Shown here: one piece after another, positions 1-7,927 of the stretch
How positions within the stretch are numbered: the stretch's first letter is position 1
How the letters are laid out: the number at the start of each line of letters is the position of its first letter
Assembly (NCBI GenBank): GCA_943788755.1
Contig: CALSRM010000003.1
Coordinates: 992,001 to 1,056,000 of the forward strand
Length of the DNA stretch: 64,000 bases
Reading direction: 5' to 3'
From: an uncultured Flavobacteriales bacterium
GTDB lineage: Bacteria; Bacteroidota; Bacteroidia; Flavobacteriales_D; Parvicellaceae
Translations under genes and position numbers: made by a program
Notes under the pieces: model-generated
What the model was told of the DNA's origin: nothing
What the model saw: only the letters and a program-made list of their open reading frames with translations
Databases searched by the model: none

Positions 1-420
1 GTTTATAACGCTGTATTACGAGTAAAAAAGGCAGCTACTAAACTACTAGTACCTGGAACTTATTTAAACGAATATCATGTTGCTGTAGGTAAATTGATGG
101 AGACAGAATTGATATCTTTAGGTTTAATTTCTCAGGAAGATGTTCAAAACGAAGATCCTGCTTGGCCAGCGTATAAAAAGTATTTTATGCACGGTACTTC
201 TCATTATATTGGTTTGGACACACATGATTTAGGATTGTGGACAAAGCCAATGAGATCTGGAATGGCTTTTACGGTAGAGCCTGGAATCTATATTCCAGAG
301 GAAAATTTAGGGGTCAGACTAGAAGATGATGTGGTTGTTCAAGAATCAGGAGAGCCAATTAACTTAATGGGAAATATTCCTATTGAAGCGGATGAAATAG
401 AAGCTTTGATGAATCAATAA
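1..420 (+). CDS. Xaa-Pro aminopeptidase (M24B), C-terminal part, cut by window edge
   Basis: This is the C-terminal 139 residues of an aminopeptidase P-like metallopeptidase, which removes N-terminal residues preceding proline. The frame is open from base 1, so the 5' part lies outside the window and the gene is not a pseudogene. Visible M24 pita-bread motifs are [22 protein letters not shown] and VRLEDDVVV, which carry the His and Glu ligands of the two metal ions. The protein ends in MNQ with a TAA stop. It lies 46 bp upstream of an acyl-CoA carboxylase gene on the same strand. The assignment to Xaa-Pro aminopeptidase, and not to methionine aminopeptidase, rests on the LDTHD and RLEDD spacing. 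Confidence 0.9.
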   Translation, partial: VYNAVLRVKKAATKLLVPGTYLNEYHVAVGKLMETELISLGLISQEDVQNEDPAWPAYKKYFMHGTSHYIGLDTHDLGLWTKPMRSGMAFTVEPGIYIPEENLGVRLEDDVVVQESGEPINLMGNIPIEADEIEALMNQ

Positions 421-466
421 GTGTGAAACGATATTACTTAACAGAAGTTTAAAAGAGAAGTATTAT

Positions 467-2011
467 ATGGAGTCAAAGGATAAAGTTTTAGATAAAAAGA
501 TTGCTGAGTCGAAAGTAGGAGGCGGAGAAGCTAGAATTGAAGCGCAACATAAAAAAGGAAAGCTAACTGCTCGAGAGCGCATTCACTTTTTATTTGACAA
601 AGGATCTTTTGAAGAAATAGGAGCAATGGTGATGCACCGTTCTGTAAATTTTGGTTTGGATAAGACTAAGTTTTTAGGAGATGGTGTGGTTACTGGTTAC
701 GGCACCATTAATGGACGGTTAACCTATGCTTTTTCTCAAGATTTTACGGTATTAGGAGGGTCATTGGCTGAAGCCCATGCTGAGAAAATTTGTAAAATAA
801 TGGACCTTGCTATAGAAAATGGAGCTCCTGTTATTGGCTTAAATGATTCAGGTGGTGCAAGAATCCAAGAAGGTGTAGTTTCTCTTGGAGGATATGCAGA
901 TATTTTTTATCGCAATACTTTATCCTCTGGAGTAATTCCGCAATTGTCGGCTATCATGGGGCCTTGCGCTGGAGGAGCGGTTTATTCTCCGGCCTTGACA
1001 GATTTTATATTAATGGTGGAGAATACTTCTTACATGTTTGTAACTGGTCCAAACGTTGTGAAAACGGTAACCAATGAAGTGGTTACAGCAGAAGAATTGG
1101 GAGGTGCGTCAACGCATTCTACTAAGTCTGGAGTTACGCATTTTTCATGTGAAAATGAAATTGAAGCAATTAATCATTTAAAGAGGTTACTTTCTTATGT
1201 TCCTCAAAATTGCGAAGAGAAACCTTCTGTTTTAGATTACGAGCATGGTAAAGATGAAACGAGAGCAGGTTTGGATAAAATTATTCCAGAAAGTTCAGGT
1301 ACTCCTTATGACATAAAAGAGGTTATTGAAGGAACGGTTGATGAAGGTTCTTTTATGGAAGTCCATAAAGATTATGCAGAAAACATTGTAGTTGGGTTTG
1401 CCCGGTTAGCCGGAAGATCAATCGGAATTGTAGCCAATCAACCTGCTTTTTTAGCAGGAGTGCTGGATGTTGAATCTTCCAAGAAAGCTGCACGTTTTGT
1501 GCGTTTTTGTGATTCATTTAACATTCCTTTATTGGTATTTGAAGATGTTCCCGGATTTCTACCAGGAACAGATCAAGAATGGAATGCAATTATCTCGAAT
1601 GGTGCAAAGTTATTATATGCATTTTGTGAAGCAACGGTTCCAAGAATTACGGTAATTACGCGTAAAGCTTATGGTGGTGCTTACGATGTGATGAACTCTA
1701 AACACATTGGTGCAGATATTAACTATGCTTGGCCTAACGCAGAAATTGCTGTTATGGGAGCAAAAGGAGCTGCAGAAATTATTTTTAAGAAGGATATAAA
1801 GGAAGCGAGTAACCCAGAGGAAAAGTGGAAAGAAAAAGAAGCGGAATACGCTGAAATGTTTGCCAATCCTTATAATGCAGCAGCCAGAGGATATGTTGAT
1901 GAGGTTATAAAGCCACATCAAACTAGGGAGAAGCTGATAAGAGCATTTAAAATGCTGGAGAATAAGGTCGCTACATTACCCAAAAAGAAACATGGTAATA
2001 TCCCGCTCTAA
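467..2011 (+). CDS. Acyl-CoA carboxylase carboxyltransferase subunit (propionyl-CoA carboxylase beta-like)
   Basis: A 514-residue biotin-dependent carboxyltransferase of the crotonase-fold AccD/PccB family, which moves CO2 from carboxybiotin to propionyl-CoA or a related acyl-CoA in the cytoplasm. The opening [20 protein letters not shown] is typical of the PccB family. Oxyanion-hole segments are visible as SGGARIQEG in the N domain, and as [12 protein letters not shown] with the later [13 protein letters not shown]. The length is full for the family. No zinc ribbon is present, which argues against acetyl-CoA-specific AccD. No biotin carboxylase or biotin carrier gene is visible within the window, so the partner subunit must be encoded elsewhere. 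Substrate is inferred from family only. Confidence 0.92.
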   Translation: MESKDKVLDKKIAESKVGGGEARIEAQHKKGKLTARERIHFLFDKGSFEEIGAMVMHRSVNFGLDKTKFLGDGVVTGYGTINGRLTYAFSQDFTVLGGSLAEAHAEKICKIMDLAIENGAPVIGLNDSGGARIQEGVVSLGGYADIFYRNTLSSGVIPQLSAIMGPCAGGAVYSPALTDFILMVENTSYMFVTGPNVVKTVTNEVVTAEELGGASTHSTKSGVTHFSCENEIEAINHLKRLLSYVPQNCEEKPSVLDYEHGKDETRAGLDKIIPESSGTPYDIKEVIEGTVDEGSFMEVHKDYAENIVVGFARLAGRSIGIVANQPAFLAGVLDVESSKKAARFVRFCDSFNIPLLVFEDVPGFLPGTDQEWNAIISNGAKLLYAFCEATVPRITVITRKAYGGAYDVMNSKHIGADINYAWPNAEIAVMGAKGAAEIIFKKDIKEASNPEEKWKEKEAEYAEMFANPYNAAARGYVDEVIKPHQTREKLIRAFKMLENKVATLPKKKHGNIPL

Positions 2012-2224
2012 ACACAATAAGTTAATAAAATTGTTAAAGAGAAACATTCATTAATAAGCTTACGTTTGGATTATTTTGTTAACTCTTAAGGCTTAACAAT
2101 CTTTCTAGGTAGGTTGAAGACATAGATTTAGTTTTTCAGATGTTTGTAGGGTAAATGATAATACGAATTTTAATATTTTCTTAATCCGAAATAAGAGTTC
2201 TAAATTACTGTTAAATCAAATAAT

Positions 2225-2232
2225 TATGTTTG
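2225..2232 (+). promoter_or_regulatory. Bacteroidota -7 promoter element TATGTTTG
   Basis: TATGTTTG is an exact match to the Bacteroidota sigma-A -7 consensus TAnnTTTG. It ends one base before the ATG of the small ORF at 2234, so a transcript would begin at or inside the start codon. No clear TTTG -33 box is seen at the right distance, which lowers confidence. Confidence 0.3.
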
Positions 2233-2233
2233 T

Positions 2234-2428
2234 ATGGTTATAGTATTGAATCATCATACTCCCAAAGATGAATTAATTAAAATATTAAACAAATCGTTTA
2301 ATAGACAGTTAGAGCTAAAGAGTGTATTGAGTCAAAAAATTAATTCTACTAGAGGAGGAGAACAACTTTCTTGGATTAAAAAGTATAACAGTCTGTTTAT
2401 ACACCATTGGGGATATAAGAAGAAATAG
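2234..2428 (+). CDS. Small hypothetical protein (64 aa)
   Basis: A 64-residue ORF beginning with ATG. I do not recognise it. It is basic and polar, with a predicted N-terminal helix (PKDELIKILNKSF) and an aromatic/basic tail (FIHHWGYKKK). No signal peptide or membrane segment is visible. It stands alone between the carboxylase gene and the convergent DUF2752 gene, with a TAnnTTTG element abutting its start. It could be a genuine small protein or a chance ORF in AT-rich DNA. The codon-level appearance is not obviously random, but there is no homology I can name. Confidence 0.35.
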   Translation: MVIVLNHHTPKDELIKILNKSFNRQLELKSVLSQKINSTRGGEQLSWIKKYNSLFIHHWGYKKK

Positions 2429-2465
2429 ATCAAAGGTAGATAGTAGAAAAGTCGCATCCTCTAAT

Positions 2466-2744
2466 CTACTTAATTTTTTTATATGTACTCATAATTTCCC
2501 GGGCCCAATAGTATGTCGCTACTGGGAAAATCACAAATGATAATTTATTGAATTCCCAAGCTGTTTGAAAATCAAAGTGTCCTAGGTGTTGTAAGCCTCT
2601 TGTTAGTCCACATCCAGGGCATTCTTTTTCTAAAAGTAACTGCGATAGGCAAAGAGATTGTCCATTATCAAAAAAATCAGCAGGAAGTATTAACAATACT
2701 AGAGGTACTATTAATAAAACGACTAGTTTGATTTTAACTAGCAT
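2466..2744 (-). CDS. DUF2752 small membrane protein
   Basis: A 92-residue membrane protein of the DUF2752 family. The hallmark CPGCGLTRG motif lies at residues 42-50, with the cysteines at 42 and 45, flanked by a hydrophobic segment at about 5-21 and a second one at about 68-82. The function of the family is not established. The start codon overlaps the stop of the upstream lipoprotein gene by one base (TAATG), which implies translational coupling and co-transcription with it. In Bacteroidota DUF2752 genes are often found near TM2-domain genes, and a TM2 lipoprotein lies two genes upstream here. The CxxC could bind metal or form a disulphide; this is inference. Confidence 0.85.
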   Translation of the reverse strand: MLVKIKLVVLLIVPLVLLILPADFFDNGQSLCLSQLLLEKECPGCGLTRGLQHLGHFDFQTAWEFNKLSFVIFPVATYYWAREIMSTYKKIK

Positions 2745-3343
2745 TAATAATTGTCTCTTATCTTAATGAATGCATGAATAATACCAGGTATATAACATAA
2801 TATGCAAAGCAGCAGATTAATGATTACATCTGTTACGTCCCAGTCTGTTACAATTCCAACTGCTACAAATGGAATTAAAATGGCCAAAATATACAGCAAT
2901 AATAACATGTCATCGTCATTAGGATTATGACTTGTTGTGTTTGAATGATTCTTGAAATTAGTGTTCGCGATTTTTTTTATTCTATTGTTAACAAAGGGAT
3001 TCTCTTTGGTGTTTTGTTTCAAAACTTGAATCATTTCATTTTTAGTTACAACCTTTGTAGGTGGATTTTGGCTTTTCTTCGCAATACTAGAATCCGTTTT
3101 AAAAGTAGCAGGTAATCCCTCGCTAAGTTCAGTTTTGGAAGCAATAGCCTCAGTTAATTCCTGGTTTTTAAATAGTTCCAATTCGTCTGATTTTATGTTA
3201 TCCGAATTGTTAATTTTCTTATTCAATGAAAGGTGATACCCTTTCTGGTATTTTCTTTTTTGAATAAAACCATTATTTACGTTGCACGAGCTGATTGCAA
3301 CAACTAGCAGAATGAACAGTGAGAACCTATTAAATAATGTCAT
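2744..3343 (-). CDS. Lipoprotein with C-terminal YqaE/Pmp3-type membrane domain
   Basis: A 199-residue predicted lipoprotein. A hydrophobic signal ends in the lipobox ISSC with the lipidated cysteine at residue 20. Directly after it comes FIQKRKYQKGYHLS, a motif shared almost exactly with the lipoprotein encoded at 3691-4458. A polar, Asn/Lys/Thr-rich linker follows (about 40-140). The C-terminal 50 residues contain two hydrophobic helices with the DVIINLLLCILCYIPGIIHA signature of YqaE/Pmp3 (PF01679-type) proteins. The protein would therefore be anchored by lipid at one end and by membrane helices at the other. It is coupled to the DUF2752 gene downstream. Function is unknown. Confidence 0.82.
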   Translation of the reverse strand: MTLFNRFSLFILLVVAISSCNVNNGFIQKRKYQKGYHLSLNKKINNSDNIKSDELELFKNQELTEAIASKTELSEGLPATFKTDSSIAKKSQNPPTKVVTKNEMIQVLKQNTKENPFVNNRIKKIANTNFKNHSNTTSHNPNDDDMLLLLYILAILIPFVAVGIVTDWDVTDVIINLLLCILCYIPGIIHAFIKIRDNY

Positions 3344-3690
3344 AATTTGGGTTTATATTTCCAATTCAAATCTATGCAATTTAACCTGTGAGTAGCGTTT
3401 TAGATATTCAAATTACTAACAATTAAGTTTTAAAATGACAAAATAAACAACTAATATGAGATGGATAGAGCGTCTTCTTTTTGAAATCTTTTTCGATATA
3501 ATTTTTTCATTTCGTATCCACTATACTATCAGAATCACCAAAACCAAGGAGCTAAGTTATTTAATTCAGAGTTACTGTAATTTCGGCATGGATAACTTGT
3601 AAAACGAATAAAATAACTAGGCCAATTAGTGGTCCAATCCAATAAATTGTAAGCACAATAGTTTCAATAATCAAAACGTTAATTGATCTG
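3344..3690. other. Gene-poor gap between the two related lipoprotein genes
   Basis: This 347-bp stretch has no convincing gene. It contains two short competing ORFs: 48 codons on the plus strand (3456-3602, beginning MRWIERLLFEIFFDII) and a hydrophobic 37-codon stretch on the minus strand (3561-3674, from a TTG, reading IYWIGPLIGLVILF). They overlap each other and at most one can be real. The minus-strand one reads like a transmembrane helix and lies in the same orientation as its neighbours. It could be a relic of a membrane domain. Confidence 0.4.
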
Positions 3691-4458
3691 TTATATCACC
3701 TTATCGTAATATTTCCCATTTTTGGGTTTTAGGCCACCGGTTAAAAATAGTATTCCATCAATTATCCAACCAATGCCGCATAAACTTCCTGTAAGCAGAT
3801 AAAGTACTCCAATTCCAACATGTCCAAGATAAAAACGATGAAGACCAAGTATTCCTAAAAAAAACCAAAGCCCTATTGCAATGACTTGACTTTTATCTTG
3901 GGGGCCATGTTCATCTTCAGAACTTACATAGGAAGAATATTGATTAGCTGGTTCGTTAATCATTGTTTTAGTACCATTTGAATGTTTTATAGCAAATATT
4001 TTACTTTTACTAACTACTAATAGAGGTCCGTCCAGATTATTACATTTTCTATATTTTACTTCATTCTCATTTATTTCTAACACTTTTGCTTCTACTTCTT
4101 CTCCATTCTCAAAAATGATTACATCGCATGGTGTTGAAATAATCATTTTGGTTTGGATATCTTTTCTAGCCGCGTTGCTTCGAACTAAAGGAGTAGAATA
4201 CTCAATTTTATTTTCGATTGAAGCTGTCAAAATAAGATTTTCATCTATATTAATTAACTCATATTCAGTATTTTCAATAGACAATGAAGCGGTCCCTGTT
4301 TCCTTGTTTACTTTAGTTATTAAGTTATTTTTCCAAGAGACGTGATATCCTTTCTGGTATTTTCTTTTTTGTATAAAACCATTGTCTAAATTGCAAGAGC
4401 TGATTGCAACAATTACCAGGATAAGTAGGGAGAATCTATTAAGTAATTTCATTGTCAA
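3691..4458 (-). CDS. Lipoprotein with TM2 domain
   Basis: A 255-residue predicted lipoprotein with lipobox ISSC (Cys22), followed by the FIQKRKYQKGYH motif shared with the gene at 2744-3343. Residues of about 105-165 hold a small domain common in Bacteroidota TM2 proteins: CDVIIFENGEEVEAKVLEI, then VKYRKCNNLDGP and IKHSNGTK. The C-terminal 65 residues are a TM2 domain: two membrane helices separated by the GLHRFYLGHVGIG motif. TM2 domains occur widely in small membrane proteins but their biochemical role is unknown. Start at 4458 is taken, but an ATG two codons later gives MKLLNRF, equally possible. The signal peptide and motif suggest a duplicated N-terminus joined to different membrane modules. 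Confidence 0.85.
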   Translation of the reverse strand: MTMKLLNRFSLLILVIVAISSCNLDNGFIQKRKYQKGYHVSWKNNLITKVNKETGTASLSIENTEYELINIDENLILTASIENKIEYSTPLVRSNAARKDIQTKMIISTPCDVIIFENGEEVEAKVLEINENEVKYRKCNNLDGPLLVVSKSKIFAIKHSNGTKTMINEPANQYSSYVSSEDEHGPQDKSQVIAIGLWFFLGILGLHRFYLGHVGIGVLYLLTGSLCGIGWIIDGILFLTGGLKPKNGKYYDKVI

Positions 4459-4685
4459 GTGTTTAGTTTGGGTGCGAATGTAATTAAAAAGAAAGGTTCA
4501 TGAAAGGTCAATATTGTCCTACTTACTAACAATAGCAAATTCAAGAAATAGAATTGGAACTAATGCGGCTTTCACAATTAATCGTTTTTTTCAATTTTTT
4601 AATGGTGGTTATTATTGTTCGCGTCTTTCTCATTTTGAATATTTATACGCATATTTAGAACTAGTATCAATTTGTCTTCCTGAGA

Positions 4686-4710
4686 GTTAATCAGTGTTAA
4701 ATACTGTTAA
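4686..4710 (+). promoter_or_regulatory. Candidate operator: three GTTAA repeats at 10-bp spacing
   Basis: GTTAA occurs at 4686-4690, 4696-4700 and 4706-4710, exactly one helical turn apart. The array ends 27 bp before the -7 element TACATTTG, putting it around -40 to -65 from the likely transcription start. That is the usual position for an OmpR-family activator bound as tandem monomers. The gene downstream encodes a kinase paired with an OmpR-type regulator, so autoregulation is a reasonable inference. Confidence 0.4.
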
Positions 4711-4737
4711 ACAGAAAAATGATTGAAATACATCAAC

Positions 4738-4745
4738 TACATTTG
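4738..4745 (+). promoter_or_regulatory. -7 promoter element TACATTTG for the histidine kinase gene
   Basis: An exact TAnnTTTG match, 18 bp before the TTG start at 4764. No good TTTG -33 box is seen at 17-20 bp, as expected if the promoter depends on an activator bound at the GTTAA repeats. Confidence 0.45.
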
Positions 4746-4763
4746 TTTAAAGCGAATAAGTAG

Positions 4764-6359
4764 TTGTTAAATAAAAAATTTATATTAGGTATATCCTTCC
4801 TAAGCGGTATTGCGCTTATAGGTTTAGTTTTTATTCAAGTTTATTGGATACAGAGTGCTATTGAACAGCGAAAATCTCAATTTGAAGATAATGTTAAAAA
4901 ATCATTGGTAGAAGTTGTTTATGATGTAGATAGGTTTGAAGCAATTTCTCGTATGAATAAAAACTTAGATAGTAAAGACCTTCTTAATCAAATACTTCAA
5001 AAGGGAGGAAAAGTACTGCATAATCACGCTACTTATTTGGATGAATTAGATACAGTTTTTAACGCTATTCATGATAAATTTAATGTTCAAATATTTGAAA
5101 AACATATATTTAATAAAGAATCTGTATTTGAAACGAATCATAAAATTATTTCTCAAAAGTATGGGGGTGATACGGTTACAATTGAAATAATGGATAGCAC
5201 ACCGTCCAAGTTTAATGCTCTAAACAAAGGTTTATGGAATCAAAAAACGAATATAGTAGAAGAGTTGGTATCAGATATTTTTTCATTTGATTTCTTCGGG
5301 TCAACTGCAGAGAGAATAACTCAGCCAGATTTGGATAGTATAATAGAATCTGTGTTGAAGAAAAATGGGATTAATACAAAATATCAAATGGGTGTCTTTG
5401 ATATAATGAATCATTCTATTTATGAGGGTGATAGTGATAGTCAAAATGACTTGTATGAAAGCCCTTTTAAGATTTCCTTGTTTCCAAATGATATTTTTGG
5501 AAGTCCAGTATATTTGAGTATGTATTTTCCGAATGAAAATGCCTTCATATTAAAGTCAATGTGGATGATGTTGGCAATCTCTGCCATTTTTGTTCTAATT
5601 ATAATATTTGCTTTTTACTATTCCATATCTACAATATTTAAACAAAAGAAACTCTCTATTATTAAAAATGATTTTATTAATAATATGACACATGAACTGA
5701 AAACACCTATTTCTACTATATCATTAGCATGTGAAGCTTTAAATGATTCAGAAATTAAGAATTCGAAAGAAACTCAAGGTCGCTTCGTCAATATGATTAA
5801 CGAAGAGAACAAGCGGCTGGGTGTATTAGTAGAAAATGTATTGCAAAGTGCAGTTATTGACAAAGGCGAATTAAAACTCCAGGAAGAAATTTTTAATATT
5901 CATGAGGTTATTGATCGAGCAGTAAAGAATGTGAAAATACAAGTGGAGAAAAAAAATGGCCAAATTATAGTGTCTAAACTAGCCACAAAAGTGCAGGTTT
6001 ATGCAGATAATGTTCATATTACGAATGTGATTTATAATTTACTTGACAATGCGAATAAATATATTGCAATTCAGCCTTCGATAGAGATAACGACCGAGGA
6101 TATTGTTGGAGGAATCGTAATTAAAGTAAAGGATAATGGAGTTGGTATTAGTAAAGAAAATCAAAAGAAAATATTTGAAAAATTATACCGAGTACCAACC
6201 GGAAACGTGCATGATGTTAAAGGGTTTGGTCTGGGATTGAGTTATGTAAAAGCAATTGTAGAAAAACACGGTGGGACCATTAACGTTGAAAGCACATTAG
6301 GGAAAGGAAGTACTTTTGTGATGACATTACCTATTCAAAAAGAAAAAGAACATGAATAA
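4764..6359 (+). CDS. Membrane sensor histidine kinase (RprX-like)
   Basis: A 531-residue two-component sensor kinase in the inner membrane. TM1 spans about 7-29, a periplasmic sensor of about 235 residues follows, and TM2 is at about 266-287. There is no obvious HAMP domain: TM2 is followed almost directly by the HisKA domain, with the phosphorylatable His310 in NNMTHELKTP. The ATPase domain shows the N box (NLLDNANKY), the G1 box (DNGVGISKENQKKIFEKLYR) and the G2 box (GFGLGLSYVKA). The start must be TTG at 4764 or later, because a stop codon ends immediately before it and the first TM begins within a few residues. The next gene overlaps by 8 bp and encodes the cognate regulator. The layout resembles Bacteroidota RprX kinases. 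Confidence 0.93.
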   Translation: MLNKKFILGISFLSGIALIGLVFIQVYWIQSAIEQRKSQFEDNVKKSLVEVVYDVDRFEAISRMNKNLDSKDLLNQILQKGGKVLHNHATYLDELDTVFNAIHDKFNVQIFEKHIFNKESVFETNHKIISQKYGGDTVTIEIMDSTPSKFNALNKGLWNQKTNIVEELVSDIFSFDFFGSTAERITQPDLDSIIESVLKKNGINTKYQMGVFDIMNHSIYEGDSDSQNDLYESPFKISLFPNDIFGSPVYLSMYFPNENAFILKSMWMMLAISAIFVLIIIFAFYYSISTIFKQKKLSIIKNDFINNMTHELKTPISTISLACEALNDSEIKNSKETQGRFVNMINEENKRLGVLVENVLQSAVIDKGELKLQEEIFNIHEVIDRAVKNVKIQVEKKNGQIIVSKLATKVQVYADNVHITNVIYNLLDNANKYIAIQPSIEITTEDIVGGIVIKVKDNGVGISKENQKKIFEKLYRVPTGNVHDVKGFGLGLSYVKAIVEKHGGTINVESTLGKGSTFVMTLPIQKEKEHE

Positions 6360-7041
6360 AAAGACCAAAATATTACTCGTTGAAGACGATCCAAATTTAG
6401 GAACGTTGTTGTCAGAGTATCTTGTTGCTAAAGGTAACGAATGCACGCTAAGAACAAACGGACAAGAAGGTTTTGAAACATTTGTTAAAGGAACTTTCGA
6501 CTTTCTAATTCTAGACGTAATGATGCCAGTAAAAGATGGCTTTACAATGGCTAAGGAAATTAGAGGAATTGATAAGGATGTCCCAATTTTATTTTTAACC
6601 GCAAAATCCCTTAAAGAAGATACGCTTCAGGGGTTTAATGTTGGTGGTGATGACTATATGACCAAACCATTTAGTATGGAAGAGTTGTTAGTTCGAATGG
6701 GCGCAATTCTAAGACGAACTCAGGGGAATGAAGAGCAAGATCAAGGGACTTATAATGTTGGTAGGTATCAATTTGATTTTAATCAACGATTGTTGATCAA
6801 TGGAGGCGATGAACAAAAGTTAACGACTAAGGAAAATGCACTTCTTAAATTACTATGCAAGAATATCAATGGAGTTTTAGAGCGAAATCATGCACTAAAT
6901 GCTGTATGGGGTGATGATAATTATTTTAATGGAAGAAGCATGGATGTTTACATTGCAAAATTGAGAAAATACCTTAAAAAAGATGAAAATGTGGAAATAG
7001 TAAACGTTCATGGTAAGGGTTTTAAGCTATTTGTAAAATAA
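6352..7041 (+). CDS. OmpR-family response regulator (RprY-like)
   Basis: A 229-residue DNA-binding response regulator. The receiver domain shows the acidic pocket VEDDPN, the phosphorylated Asp55 in LILDVMMP and the conserved lysine in DYMTKPF. The C-terminal half is a winged helix with LTTKENALLKLLC and the recognition-helix region SMDVYIAKLRKYLKK. The start overlaps the kinase gene by 8 bp, so the pair is translated together. It likely binds tandem direct repeats as do other OmpR-type regulators; the phased GTTAA repeats at 4686-4710 are the obvious candidate. The name RprY-like is an inference from domain layout and phylum. Confidence 0.94.
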   Translation: MNKKTKILLVEDDPNLGTLLSEYLVAKGNECTLRTNGQEGFETFVKGTFDFLILDVMMPVKDGFTMAKEIRGIDKDVPILFLTAKSLKEDTLQGFNVGGDDYMTKPFSMEELLVRMGAILRRTQGNEEQDQGTYNVGRYQFDFNQRLLINGGDEQKLTTKENALLKLLCKNINGVLERNHALNAVWGDDNYFNGRSMDVYIAKLRKYLKKDENVEIVNVHGKGFKLFVK

Positions 7042-7167
7042 AGCATAGCCTGTTACTTAATATTTCTACCGTTACTACAATGTTTATTTACGTTAGGCAG
7101 TAAAACCCTTTAAATGTCAATAAAGGCAAGGTGTTTGTTTCTTTTTAGAAAACAAAAATCAAACGTC

Positions 7168-7869
7168 ATGACACCAAAAAAATCAAAAATAGCCAACCTT
7201 GAGAAGAAAAAAAGTACTTTTTTACAATTGGGTTTTATAGTTGCAATTTCATTTACATTAGTTGCATTCGAATGGCTAGATTCCGAACATCTCGGAACTG
7301 GTATAGAAAGCAATTTAAACGCAGAACTTGTCCCTGAGACCATTATTGAATTTGACATAATAAAGCCTAAGAAAAAGGTGATTATACCCCCAAAAAAGAC
7401 AAAGACTAATACAGTTGTAATTGTTAAAAAACCAATTGTTGTTGCAGGTCCTGTAATTATTGACCCTAGTGCAGGTAATGAGCCTCCAATTAATTGGGAT
7501 GTTTTTGATAAGGGAGATCCAGATGAACCTATTGTTATTGAAGCAATGGACTCTGTTTATATTTTCGTGCAAGAAATGCCAGAATTTCCAGGTGGATTAT
7601 CAGCAATGTATAAATTTATGGGAGATAATATTAACTATCCAACAGTTTCTGCTGAAGCTGGTTCTCAAGGTCAAGCGTATGTTAATTTTACAATTGAAAA
7701 AAATGGGAAGATTACAGATGTGAAAATTTTAGGAGGATCTGCAGATAAGAGATGTAAAAAGGAAGCTGCCAGAGTAGTAGAATCTATGCCTAAATGGAAA
7801 CCAGGAGAACAAGGAGGAAAACGAGTTCGCGTTAGTTATACGCTTCCAGTGCGATTTGTACTAGATTAA
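7168..7869 (+). CDS. Energy transducer TonB family protein
   Basis: A 233-residue TonB-type protein that couples the inner-membrane ExxB/ExbD proton-driven motor to outer-membrane transporters. From the ATG at 7168 it has the usual Bacteroidota N-terminus: a Lys-rich stretch (KIANLEKKKSTF), one TM helix at about 17-36, a Pro/Lys periplasmic spacer (KPKKKVIIPPKKTK), and a C-terminal TonB domain from about residue 137 with GKITDVKILGGS and YTLPVRF. An in-frame ATG at 7114 would add 18 residues of atypical sequence; I prefer 7168 because the family begins a few residues before LEKKK. No exbB or exbD genes are nearby. The C-terminal Cys in DKRCKKEA is also common in the family. Confidence 0.9.
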   Translation: MTPKKSKIANLEKKKSTFLQLGFIVAISFTLVAFEWLDSEHLGTGIESNLNAELVPETIIEFDIIKPKKKVIIPPKKTKTNTVVIVKKPIVVAGPVIIDPSAGNEPPINWDVFDKGDPDEPIVIEAMDSVYIFVQEMPEFPGGLSAMYKFMGDNINYPTVSAEAGSQGQAYVNFTIEKNGKITDVKILGGSADKRCKKEAARVVESMPKWKPGEQGGKRVRVSYTLPVRFVLD

Positions 7870-7927
7870 AATAACGTAATAATTACTGCTGATGAAAGAG
7901 GGCTCTCATTTATTTTCCTTTTTTAAT

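Larger units (their letters stand above)
4459..4763. other. Intergenic region upstream of the two-component system
   Basis: This 305-bp divergent region separates the TM2 lipoprotein gene from the histidine kinase gene. It holds a triple GTTAA direct repeat with exact 10-bp periodicity (4686-4710) and a perfect -7 element (4738-4745), annotated separately. Nothing else in it looks like a gene. Confidence 0.6.

Noticed and set aside
1-420. Truncated aminopeptidase as a pseudogene
   Set aside because: The frame is open to the window edge, so truncation is an artefact of the window.
1613-1921. Minus-strand 102-codon ORF inside the carboxylase gene
   Set aside because: It is fully antisense to a well-conserved coding region and its predicted protein is low-complexity Ile/Phe/Cys-rich; typical shadow of an AT-rich gene.
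7052-7096. GTTAC/GTTAC/GTTAG motifs about 20 bp apart upstream of the TonB gene
   Set aside because: Spacings are 19 and 21 bp and sequences vary; unlike the exact 10-bp GTTAA array at 4686 this may be chance.
7115-7358. Minus-strand ORF across the TonB start region
   Set aside because: Antisense shadow of the TonB gene with no recognisable family.
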